Origin: an uncultured Erysipelotrichaceae bacterium
GTDB taxonomy: Bacteria; Bacillota_I; Bacilli_A; Erysipelotrichales; Erysipelotrichaceae
Length of the DNA stretch: 9,431 nt
Assembly: GCA_902796465.1 (NCBI GenBank)
Contig: CADBPK010000066.1
Location: 1 to 9,431, forward strand
Reading direction: 5' to 3'
Part shown: piece by piece, positions 1 to 5,861 of the stretch
Layout of the letters: every line of letters begins with the position of its first letter
Numbering within the stretch: the first letter of the stretch is position 1
Notes under the pieces: generated by a model
Told to the model about the DNA's origin: nothing
Database searches by the model: none
Seen by the model: only the letters and a program-made list of their open reading frames with translations
Translations under genes and position numbers: made by a program

Positions 1-1
1 A

Positions 2-238
2 GATCACTGGATGGCATGTGAAACGAACCCGGATTTCGACAGTCCCTACAACACATACAAATATCCGGGACTGACGCCCGGCCCGATCATGAATGTCGGC
101 AAGCCGGCAATCGAAGCCACACTGCATCCGACGGATGATGAAGATCTGTACTTCGTGGCAGATGTCAGCACCGGCGAGATCCACTTTGCAAAAACTCTTG
201 AAGAGCATAATGCCAATGTGGCAAAATACATGCAATGA
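2..238 (+). CDS. mltG: Endolytic murein transglycosylase MltG, C-terminal end (partial)
   Basis: This is the last 78 codons of MltG (YceG-like), a membrane-anchored lytic transglycosylase that cuts nascent peptidoglycan strands inside the chain. The 5' part lies before the window; the frame is open from base 2. The family's conserved C-terminal block is clear: SPYNTYKYPGLTPGPI, then an Ala-Ile pair, an LYFVAD-type strand, STGEIHF, and a closing TLEEHNANVAKY. The SPYNTY...GL.PGPI segment belongs to the catalytic domain fold; the catalytic Glu expected further upstream is not in view. The stop codon overlaps the next gene's ATG (ATGA), so translation is probably coupled. In B. subtilis the orthologue (yrrL) also lies just upstream of udk and greA, which supports the call. 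Identity is secure from the motif, but completeness cannot be judged. Confidence 0.88.
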   Translation, partial: DHWMACETNPDFDSPYNTYKYPGLTPGPIMNVGKPAIEATLHPTDDEDLYFVADVSTGEIHFAKTLEEHNANVAKYMQ

Positions 239-699
239 TCCGAACCACCCAATGTTATCTGATGCGGGAAGGAAGCTGGCTGATGCTCTACCGCAACAAA
301 AAAGAAAACGATTATAATCACGGCAAATGGATCGGAGTAGGCGGGAAGCAGGAACCCGGTGAAACCTCCGAACAATGCATCATGCGCGAGATCAGGGAAG
401 AAACAGGACTGCACGCTGAAACAGTAAAGCTTCGCGGCATCGTTGAATTCGAATATCCCGGTCTTGAAGATGAAGAGATCCGTGTATATACCTGCACAGA
501 GTTCTCCGGAGAGCTTACAGAATGCGATGAAGGCACGCTGGAATGGATACCGGAGGAAAGGATCCTTGATCTCTCCCTTTGGGAAGGGGACAGGGTCTTT
601 CTGGAAAAACTGCTCCGCAACGATCCGGATGTATTCCGGATACGGCTGAAATATGATACAGACGACAGGCTGAAAGAAGTCATCACGCTGGAGGCATAA
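235..699 (+). CDS. MutT-like Nudix hydrolase, probable 8-oxo-dGTP diphosphatase
   Basis: A 154-residue Nudix hydrolase that probably hydrolyses nucleoside diphosphate-linked substrates to a monophosphate. The Nudix box GX5EX7REUXEEXGU is perfect at residues 37-59: G37, E43, then REIREETGL at 51-59, with catalytic metal-binding glutamates E52, E55 and E56. The preceding KWIGVGGK and the later [16 protein letters not shown] resemble the MutT/MutX/MTH1 group that removes oxidised dGTP. That substrate is inferred from family resemblance only; other nucleotides are possible. The start is fixed by the ATGA overlap with the mltG stop. The 3' end carries the GGAGG ribosome binding site (690-694) of udk, so the three genes look co-transcribed. 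Length is normal for the group. Confidence 0.88.
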   Translation: MIRTTQCYLMREGSWLMLYRNKKENDYNHGKWIGVGGKQEPGETSEQCIMREIREETGLHAETVKLRGIVEFEYPGLEDEEIRVYTCTEFSGELTECDEGTLEWIPEERILDLSLWEGDRVFLEKLLRNDPDVFRIRLKYDTDDRLKEVITLEA

Positions 700-701
700 T
701 C

Positions 702-1334
702 ATGAAAAATACAATTATAATTGGAATTGCCGGAGGAAGTGCATCCGGAAAAACCTCTATTTCAAGAAAGCTGAAAGATAAATTCGCTGATGAAAAGAGC
801 GTATTGATCATCCGGCAGGATGACTATTACAAAGATCAGCATGACAAGCCGATGGAGGAAAGGGTAAAGACCAATTACGACCACCCGTTCGCATTCGACA
901 ACGATCTTTTGATCGAGCATCTGCATGCGCTTCTCAGAGGAGAAGTCATCGAAAAGCCAACTTATGATTTCGTTCATCACACCCGCAGTGATATTACCGA
1001 AAAGTGCTATCCGTGCGATGTACTGATCCTGGAAGGTCTCTTCGTCCTGGAAGATGAAAAGCTGCGTGAACTTCTCGATATCAAAGTTTTCGTTGATACC
1101 GCTGCTGATATCCGCTTCATCCGCAGACTCATGCGCGATGTCAAGGACAGGGGAAGGACACTGGATTCTGTTGTTACCCAGTATGTCGATACCGTCCGTG
1201 TTATGCATGAGCAGTTTGTTGAACCAAGCAAGCGCTACGCTGACGTGATCGTTCCCGAAGGCGGATCCAACACAGTCGCGATCGACCTGCTCACCACAAA
1301 AATCAGTAGCATCATCCGCAAGCCGGTGATATAA
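702..1334 (+). CDS. udk: Uridine kinase (uridine/cytidine salvage)
   Basis: A cytosolic 210-residue kinase that phosphorylates uridine and cytidine to UMP and CMP in pyrimidine salvage. The Walker A loop GGSASGKTS is at residues 11-19 (K17, T18). Further family signatures follow: RQDDYYKD at 38-45, NYDHPFAFD at 58-66, the substrate-side PTYDF at 86-90, [10 protein letters not shown] at 109-118, the Arg-rich lid [13 protein letters not shown] at 141-153, and [17 protein letters not shown] at 172-188. Length matches bacterial Udk. ATG 702 follows the previous stop by two bases and has GGAGG (690-694) at a spacing of 7. The TAA stop (1332-1334) lies inside the -10 hexamer of the greA promoter. 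udk-greA adjacency is conserved in Bacillota. A phosphoribulokinase-like relative is unlikely given the full set of uridine kinase motifs. Confidence 0.96.
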   Translation: MKNTIIIGIAGGSASGKTSISRKLKDKFADEKSVLIIRQDDYYKDQHDKPMEERVKTNYDHPFAFDNDLLIEHLHALLRGEVIEKPTYDFVHHTRSDITEKCYPCDVLILEGLFVLEDEKLRELLDIKVFVDTAADIRFIRRLMRDVKDRGRTLDSVVTQYVDTVRVMHEQFVEPSKRYADVIVPEGGSNTVAIDLLTTKISSIIRKPVI

Positions 1335-1342
1335 TGTTTCAG
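1327..1342 (+). promoter_or_regulatory. Extended -10 promoter for greA, overlapping the udk stop
   Basis: TGATATAAT (1327-1335) is a perfect extended -10 element (TGnTATAAT) of the housekeeping sigma type. The predicted start is about 1342, giving a leader of about 25 nt that contains the greA ribosome binding site AAGGAG (1351-1356). The -35 region is poor (TAGCAT at a 17-bp spacing), as is common when the TG extension is present. The udk TAA stop is embedded in the hexamer. This probably gives greA transcription independent of the upstream operon. The call rests on motif match and position only. Confidence 0.6.
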
Positions 1343-1366
1343 CATTAAAAAAGGAGATCATCAAAT

Positions 1367-1846
1367 ATGAGTGAGAATAAAGTCTATTATCTGACAGAAG
1401 AAGGCGTTGAAGACCTTCGCAATGAATACAACAAGCTTGTTCATGTCACACGTGAAGAAGTCAAGAGTGAACTGAAAGAAGCCCGTGCACTCGGTGACCT
1501 GTCCGAAAACGCCGATTATGATGCTGCAAGAGACAGACAGGCTCAGATTGAAAGCAGAATCGTTGAACTCGAGAACATGCTGCAGCATTACGAGATCATT
1601 GATACGACAAAAGTCAGCAATAAAACCGTAGAAATGGGTCTGACCGTAACCGTATGTTTCCTGGATATCGACGAGAAAGAAACATACAAAATCGTAGGAA
1701 GTTTCGAAGCTGACCCGCTGAATGGTCTTCTTTCCAATGAAACACCTCTGGCAGCAGCTATCATGGGTCATAAGGTAGGGGACACTGTGGAAGTCAATGC
1801 CGCAAAACCTTATAAAGTAACGATCCTCGAAATCGTTTCGAAATAA
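1367..1846 (+). CDS. greA: Transcription elongation factor GreA
   Basis: A 159-residue GreA that enters the RNA polymerase secondary channel and stimulates cleavage of backtracked transcripts. The N-terminal coiled-coil hairpin covers roughly residues 8-75. Its tip, ARALGDLSENADYDAAR (39-55), carries the acidic residues D44 and E47 that coordinate the catalytic metal in the polymerase active site. The C-terminal FKBP-like domain covers about 85-159 and includes NETPLAAAIMGHKVGD (124-139). The length is standard. ATG 1367 is preceded by AAGGAG at a spacing of 10. The gene appears to have its own promoter as well as possible read-through from udk. The downstream hairpin at the comEA start may end part of its transcripts. 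Confidence 0.97.
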   Translation: MSENKVYYLTEEGVEDLRNEYNKLVHVTREEVKSELKEARALGDLSENADYDAARDRQAQIESRIVELENMLQHYEIIDTTKVSNKTVEMGLTVTVCFLDIDEKETYKIVGSFEADPLNGLLSNETPLAAAIMGHKVGDTVEVNAAKPYKVTILEIVSK

Positions 1847-1863
1847 TCAAATCATCAGCAAAT

Positions 1864-1909
1864 AAAATAAGCAGGAGGTCATGCATATGAAACCGCTGCT
1901 TATTTTTTT
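1864..1909 (+). terminator. Terminator-like hairpin over the comEA ribosome binding site and start
   Basis: AAAATAAGCAG (1864-1874) is perfectly complementary to CTGCTTATTTT (1896-1906), an 11-bp stem, and the right arm runs into T7 (1903-1909). The 21-nt loop can pair further: GGT (1877-1879) with ACC (1892-1894), and CAT (1880-1882) with ATG (1887-1889). The structure would bury AGGAGG (1873-1878) and both candidate ATG codons. A stem followed by a U-run is the form of an intrinsic terminator, and sequestering the ribosome binding site would also reduce translation. The stem core has few GC pairs and the loop is large, so strength is uncertain. It may be the greA terminator, a comEA attenuator, or partly a product of T-rich codons for a hydrophobic segment. 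Confidence 0.5.
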
Positions 1910-2363
1910 ATTTCTCCTGATCATCGTACTGCAGACAGATCTCAGGCCAGTCAACCTGGATTCCCTGCAGAAAGACACGATTGAAGTATCTGTTGAAGGC
2001 GCTGTTAAAGATTCAGGTACAATTACTATGCACCGGTATGACACTGTGGGCGATATCCTCGATATCGTTGAGCCGGAAGAAGATGCAGATCTAACCGCGA
2101 TCAACCGGAATATGATCGTCAATGATCATGATGTGATCGTCATTCCTGAACAGTCTGAAGAAAAAGCAGTTATGAAAATATCGGTAAATCAGGGAAATGT
2201 CGATGATTTAATGAATCTTCCCGGCATAGGGAAAAAGACGGCGGAACAAATCGTTGAATACAGGGAACAGAACGGATTATTCCAGTCTGCGGAAGATCTG
2301 CTCAGGGTAAAAGGAATCGGACAGAAAAAACTCGAAAAATTCATAGACTATATCACCCTGTGA
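1887..2363 (+). CDS. comEA: ComEA, DNA-binding competence protein (membrane-anchored)
   Basis: ComEA binds incoming double-stranded DNA at the outer face of the membrane during transformation. From ATG 1887 it is 158 residues. A short N-terminal hydrophobic anchor (LLIFLFLLIIVL) is followed by an SLBB-like domain (from VSVEGAV to DHDVIVIP), a short linker, and two helix-hairpin-helix motifs, LPGIGKKTAEQIVEY and VKGIGQKKLEKFIDY, close to the C-terminus. This is the classic ComEA order, slightly short in the linker. I prefer ATG 1887 to ATG 1881: AGGAGG (1873-1878) is 8 nt from the former and only 2 nt from the latter. The stop overlaps the comEC GTG start. The start region lies in a terminator-like hairpin, so expression may be gated. 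ComEB, found between comEA and comEC in B. subtilis, is absent. Confidence 0.93.
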   Translation: MKPLLIFLFLLIIVLQTDLRPVNLDSLQKDTIEVSVEGAVKDSGTITMHRYDTVGDILDIVEPEEDADLTAINRNMIVNDHDVIVIPEQSEEKAVMKISVNQGNVDDLMNLPGIGKKTAEQIVEYREQNGLFQSAEDLLRVKGIGQKKLEKFIDYITL

Positions 2364-4285
2364 AAACAGTACGGGATCATCTGATCTTTCTGTCCCTCCT
2401 GTGCTGTCTGTTTTCTTTTGTTTATTCATTGTCGCCTGTTTTTTCTTTCTCCGCCTGTATTCTGATCTGGTATTTCCGGACGGAAGACAGATCATGGGCA
2501 TTTGTCTTTCTGATACTCCTTTTATTATCCGTTCCCCGCATGCCCTCAGGATCATTTCATGCATCAGCAGCCCGGATCATACAAGTTAAAAACAATTATG
2601 CAGTTATCCGCAAGGGGCTTCATAAAGCATTGATCTATACGGATGAGCCGGCACCATTTGACGCTGAGATCGGTCTGTCTGCAGAAGGGGAAAACATGCG
2701 GGAGACATATGGCTTTTACCGATATCCCTTTTCCCGGAAGATGCGGGCAGAAGGGATAACCCTAGCTTACGGAAGGGAAAGCTGGAGAATAAAAAAGGAA
2801 CATTTTTCCTTCCGCCGTATTGTGCAGAAGCGGATTGACAGCATTTCCGATACCGGACAGCGGGCACTGCTCTACCGCTTTCTGCTCGGCATCACGGTAA
2901 GCGACGCACCGGAAGATACATTGCTGTTTGCGGAAGGATTCTCCGTTACCTGTCTGCTTTCCTTTTTTTCCTGCATCCTGAAATATATGTGCAGAAAAGA
3001 GCACAGACACAAGATCCTGCTGTGTGCAAATATCTTTCTTGCTTTTTTTCTTCATTTTCCGATGATATTGACATATTCTCTGATCTCACGGATCTGTGCA
3101 CAGATGCATCTCAACAAAACCGAAAAGACCGCAGTCCCGGTCATTCTCATATTGTTTCTGTTTCCGTCTGCCATAATGACTCCTTCGTTTCTGATCATCC
3201 TGATCTACCGCCTGAGCCGGTACAGTTACGAAAATGGCTCCAAAAACGCCTTTTTCCTGCAGATGCATGTCCAGAGCATTTTCATGCATTATGCCGATCC
3301 TTTTTATACACTGCTGTTTCCGTTCCTTCGTATCCTTGCCGGCGCTGCCTGTTTTACTGCCTGGATCGATCTCTTTTTCCCATTTCTGCATATGACTGCG
3401 TGGACAGTTGTTCTGAACAGAATGATGGAAATCCTGTCCGTTTTCCGGATCAGAGGATCCTGTCTCGGAAGCGGTACAGTTTTCTATCTACTGATGCTTG
3501 TCAGCGTCAGAAAATACAAAAACAAACAAATTCTTCGTATTTTGCTTTTTCTCGTATTTCTCAGATGCGGACTGTTTCATCCGTTTCCATCCGTTACCTT
3601 TATCAATGTCGGCCAAGGTGATGCCGTCTGCATCAACAGCGGACTCCATCGGGATACGGTTCTGATCGATACCGGGAAACCTTCACAGCAAAATAACCTG
3701 CAGTCCTTTCTGGATGCGGTATCCGTCAACCGCCTGTCCCTGTTCGTCATCACACATGCTGATTCTGATCACAGTGGAAACGCAGAATTTGTCAGAAGGC
3801 ATTATCGCCCCATAACTGAAGTCACGGAACATGAACAGGTCATTCATCTGAAAACACTTACTTTCCATGATCTCAATGAGATCAGTAACAGTGATGAAAA
3901 CCAGAGCTCCATCGTTCTTTTTACAAAGATCAATCACCTCAGTTATCTGTTTATGGCCGACGCAGATGAGGAAAGCGAACGGGCACTCATCCGGAAGTAT
4001 GATGCATTGAAATGTGATGTATTAAAGCTATCTCACCACGGCAGTAAAACCGGCAGCTGTGAACGTTTTCTGGATGCGGTCAGACCCGGGATCGGTATTA
4101 TCTCCAGCGGCAGTTATTCCATCTATCATCATCCGTCATCGGAAGTCATACAGAGACTTCTGAAAAGGCATATACCATACTTCGACACAAAAGAAGAAGG
4201 GGATATTGTCATACTGTCGATATGGAAATGGAATTTTCTGATTACATCGAAGGGAACGATAAGCCTGCTGGACCCATCGGGATAA
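2360..4285 (+). CDS. comEC: ComEC/Rec2 DNA-uptake channel protein, compact and divergent
   Basis: ComEC forms the inner-membrane channel that imports single-stranded DNA. At 641 residues it is shorter than typical forms (about 750-800). Residues 5-60 contain hydrophobic segments. About 65-150 is a soluble stretch resembling the OB-like DUF4131 region. About 165-405 is the membrane 'Competence' region. About 411-625 is a metallo-beta-lactamase domain: FINVGQGDAV (414-423), LIDTG (435-439), THADSDHSGN (465-474, ligands H466, D468, D470, H471), D534, LSHHGSKTGS (557-566) and HHPS (590-593). The central region lacks a recognisable ISGLHV-type signature; the matching stretch near 188-205 reads as poorly conserved hydrophobic sequence. 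The GTG start at 2360 comes from the GTGA overlap with comEA. The nuclease-like domain makes the identity firm, but channel function is uncertain. Confidence 0.9.
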   Translation: MKTVRDHLIFLSLLCCLFSFVYSLSPVFSFSACILIWYFRTEDRSWAFVFLILLLLSVPRMPSGSFHASAARIIQVKNNYAVIRKGLHKALIYTDEPAPFDAEIGLSAEGENMRETYGFYRYPFSRKMRAEGITLAYGRESWRIKKEHFSFRRIVQKRIDSISDTGQRALLYRFLLGITVSDAPEDTLLFAEGFSVTCLLSFFSCILKYMCRKEHRHKILLCANIFLAFFLHFPMILTYSLISRICAQMHLNKTEKTAVPVILILFLFPSAIMTPSFLIILIYRLSRYSYENGSKNAFFLQMHVQSIFMHYADPFYTLLFPFLRILAGAACFTAWIDLFFPFLHMTAWTVVLNRMMEILSVFRIRGSCLGSGTVFYLLMLVSVRKYKNKQILRILLFLVFLRCGLFHPFPSVTFINVGQGDAVCINSGLHRDTVLIDTGKPSQQNNLQSFLDAVSVNRLSLFVITHADSDHSGNAEFVRRHYRPITEVTEHEQVIHLKTLTFHDLNEISNSDENQSSIVLFTKINHLSYLFMADADEESERALIRKYDALKCDVLKLSHHGSKTGSCERFLDAVRPGIGIISSGSYSIYHHPSSEVIQRLLKRHIPYFDTKEEGDIVILSIWKWNFLITSKGTISLLDPSG

Positions 4286-4294
4286 ACAGACATT

Positions 4295-4318
4295 AATGCA
4301 TTGATCCGTGATCATGAT
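4295..4318. promoter_or_regulatory. Cluster of three palindromes upstream of holA
   Basis: The 74-nt gap between comEC and holA has three adjoining perfect inverted repeats: AATGCATT (4295-4302), TGATC-CGT-GATCA (4302-4314) and ATCATGAT (4311-4318). They lie about 40 bp upstream of the holA -10 element. No T-run follows, so this is not an intrinsic terminator for comEC. It could be a regulator binding site, but no known operator is recognised and chance is possible in sequence rich in GATC and CATG. Confidence 0.25.
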
Positions 4319-4352
4319 ACAGAAACGTTCTTTCTGAAAAAACCGGAAAGAT

Positions 4353-4369
4353 TGTTATAATGGAAAAGA
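4353..4369 (+). promoter_or_regulatory. Extended -10 promoter overlapping the holA start
   Basis: TGTTATAAT (4353-4361) is a perfect extended -10 element. A weak -35 candidate, TTCTGA (4332-4337), lies 18 bp upstream. Transcription would start near 4368-4369, at or beside the second in-frame ATG of holA (4369), giving a leaderless mRNA. The first ATG (4360) lies within the -10 and would be absent from that transcript. This would be the main promoter of the holA-glycosylase-U32-mscL operon. Confidence 0.55.
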
Positions 4370-5385
4370 TGAATACATATCTTTTCAGCGGGACGGAAGT
4401 ATACCGCCAGGAAAAAGCCCTGCAGTATCTTCTGGATAAAAATGAAATCGAAAAAGGACGCACATCCGTATTTGACGCATCTGATGTGAAAACATTTTCC
4501 ACTGATGCCGTGCTGTATGAGTGTGATTCCTTTTCTTTGTTTGATGAAGGAAAAAAAGCAGTTGTCATCAAAGAACCATTTTTCCTGAATCCGGCTGCGA
4601 AAGGGAAGGAATCCGATAAGTCACGGGAATACAGGATGTCCAGATTTGAACAGTATCTGCGCAGTCCGAATCCGAATACACTCCTGATTTTCTACTGTCA
4701 TTGTTTTGATGCAGACAAGCGGAAAAAAGAATATAAGATGCTTGAAAAATACAAGGCTGTCATACAGAATTTCATTCCGCTGAAACCATGGGAATTTGAA
4801 GGCTATCTGGATAAGGAGATCCGGAACCGGGGTCTCAAACTGGACCGGAATGCCAGAAAAGAACTCCTTCTCCGCGTCAACAGCAATTCCCTGCTTCTGA
4901 ACAATGCGCTTGAAAAGATCCTGCTGTACGGGAAAACGGAACTGGATGTCAATGATATAGAACATCTCATCCCGCAGGATCCGGAAGTGAATATATTCAA
5001 AATGAGCAACGCCTTCATTTCCGGTGACATCGCATCCATCATTCGCTCTAAAGAAGAAATGAAAAACGCCGGTTATGATGAGATTGGAATGATCGTCCTG
5101 CTTTCCGCAAGACTCAGGACGCTGTATAACTGTCTGAAGCTGTACGAGACCGGACTGAATGAAAAGATGATCGCGGCAAGGCTGCGGTCAAAGGAATACC
5201 CGGTGAGAAAAAACCTGGAAAGCTGTTACGGGATCACCTCACATACCTTGCTGTCGTACCTGAATGAACTCGCGGACATCGAACAAAACGCAAAAAAAGG
5301 AAAACTGGATGTACGCCTTGCTTTTGAACAGTTTCTTCTCAGGAACGGCGGTAATCAGAAAAGGAAAGGATTCGGCGCAGAGTGA
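4360..5385 (+). CDS. holA: DNA polymerase III delta subunit (clamp-loader subunit HolA)
   Basis: HolA is the clamp-loader subunit that opens the beta sliding clamp at the replication fork. The product is 341 residues from ATG 4360 or 338 from ATG 4369, the usual size. The N-terminus NTYLFSGTEVYRQEKALQYL matches the family's opening strand and helix. A loading-domain segment (NTLLIFYCHCFDADKRKKEYK, about 106-126), the lid-type segment KPWEFEGYLDKEIRNRGLKLD (142-162) and the helical C-terminal collar domain (about 210-330, ending DVRLAFEQFLLR) follow in the family order. For ATG 4360 a modest GGAAAG site (4345-4350) lies about 9 nt upstream. ATG 4369 would be leaderless from the -10 at 4356-4361, and it gives the more typical N-terminus. 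The stop overlaps the next gene's GTG (GTGA). rpsT, often next to holA, is absent. Confidence 0.93.
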   Translation: MEKMNTYLFSGTEVYRQEKALQYLLDKNEIEKGRTSVFDASDVKTFSTDAVLYECDSFSLFDEGKKAVVIKEPFFLNPAAKGKESDKSREYRMSRFEQYLRSPNPNTLLIFYCHCFDADKRKKEYKMLEKYKAVIQNFIPLKPWEFEGYLDKEIRNRGLKLDRNARKELLLRVNSNSLLLNNALEKILLYGKTELDVNDIEHLIPQDPEVNIFKMSNAFISGDIASIIRSKEEMKNAGYDEIGMIVLLSARLRTLYNCLKLYETGLNEKMIAARLRSKEYPVRKNLESCYGITSHTLLSYLNELADIEQNAKKGKLDVRLAFEQFLLRNGGNQKRKGFGAE

Positions 5386-5861
5386 AACGGGAAGTTCACG
5401 AACTGGAGCCGATCTGGTTCCCCGATTCCCGCGTGCTGATCCTCGGCAGTTTTCCCTCGGTTGTTTCGCGAAAACATAACATGTATTATGCCAATCCCGC
5501 AAACCGTTTCTGGCGGGTAATGGAAAATATTTTTGAAGATTCGTCAGAAGACAAAATATCGTTTCTGAAAAGGCATCATATCGCTTTATGGGATGTGATC
5601 GCATCCTGCATGATTGAAAAATCCTATGATGCTTCCATCAGGGATATCACATACAACGATATCGAAGGTCTCATGCCGAAAACAGAGATCCGTATGATCT
5701 TCACAACAGGCGGAAAAGCCGCGGATCTCTACCAGAGACATTTCGGTGATGCATTTCCGCATATTGCGCTTCCAAGCACTTCCGGAGCGAATGCCCGCAT
5801 GTCCTTTGACGTCCTGTGCGATCATTACAAAGTGATCAGGGAGTACACAGATGAAACATAA
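5382..5861 (+). CDS. Hypoxanthine (deoxyinosine) DNA glycosylase, UDG family 6
   Basis: A 159-residue base-excision repair enzyme of the uracil-DNA glycosylase superfamily, most like the family-6 hypoxanthine-DNA glycosylases that remove deaminated adenine. Motif 1 is LGSFPSVVSR (21-30), followed by YYANPANRFW (35-44), where the Asn (N41) is in the position expected for the catalytic or water-holding residue. ALWDVIASC (68-76) is the next conserved block and LPSTSGANARM (130-140) is motif 2 at the DNA-binding loop. Length fits the family. Substrate is inferred; the closely related mismatch-specific (Mug/TDG) glycosylases differ in motif 1. The GTG start is set by the GTGA overlap with holA, with AAAGGA (5365-5370) 11 nt upstream. 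The gene overlaps the U32 gene by 11 nt, so it is part of the replication-linked operon. Confidence 0.85.
   Translation: MKREVHELEPIWFPDSRVLILGSFPSVVSRKHNMYYANPANRFWRVMENIFEDSSEDKISFLKRHHIALWDVIASCMIEKSYDASIRDITYNDIEGLMPKTEIRMIFTTGGKAADLYQRHFGDAFPHIALPSTSGANARMSFDVLCDHYKVIREYTDET

Noticed and set aside
314..319. TATAAT inside the Nudix gene, as a promoter for udk
   Set aside because: No TG extension and no -35 at proper spacing, and it lies nearly 400 bp from udk within a coding region.
762..1364. A 200-codon open frame on the minus strand opposite udk
   Set aside because: It lies antisense to a gene with full uridine kinase motifs, and its product shows no family motif. It is a shadow of codon structure.
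1828..1840. Inverted repeat CGAAA-TCG-TTTCG at the end of greA, as a possible terminator
   Set aside because: The stem is only 5 bp and no T-run follows.
2113..2141. Direct repeat TGATCGTCA in comEA
   Set aside because: It encodes Ile-Val strands of the SLBB-like domain (MIVNDHDVIVIP), so codon repetition explains it.
2989..3621. A 210-codon + strand frame overlapping the middle of comEC, as a possible frameshift explaining the short protein
   Set aside because: Its product is polar and Cys/Ser-rich without membrane segments, while the comEC frame stays hydrophobic and open through the whole region. No frameshift is needed.
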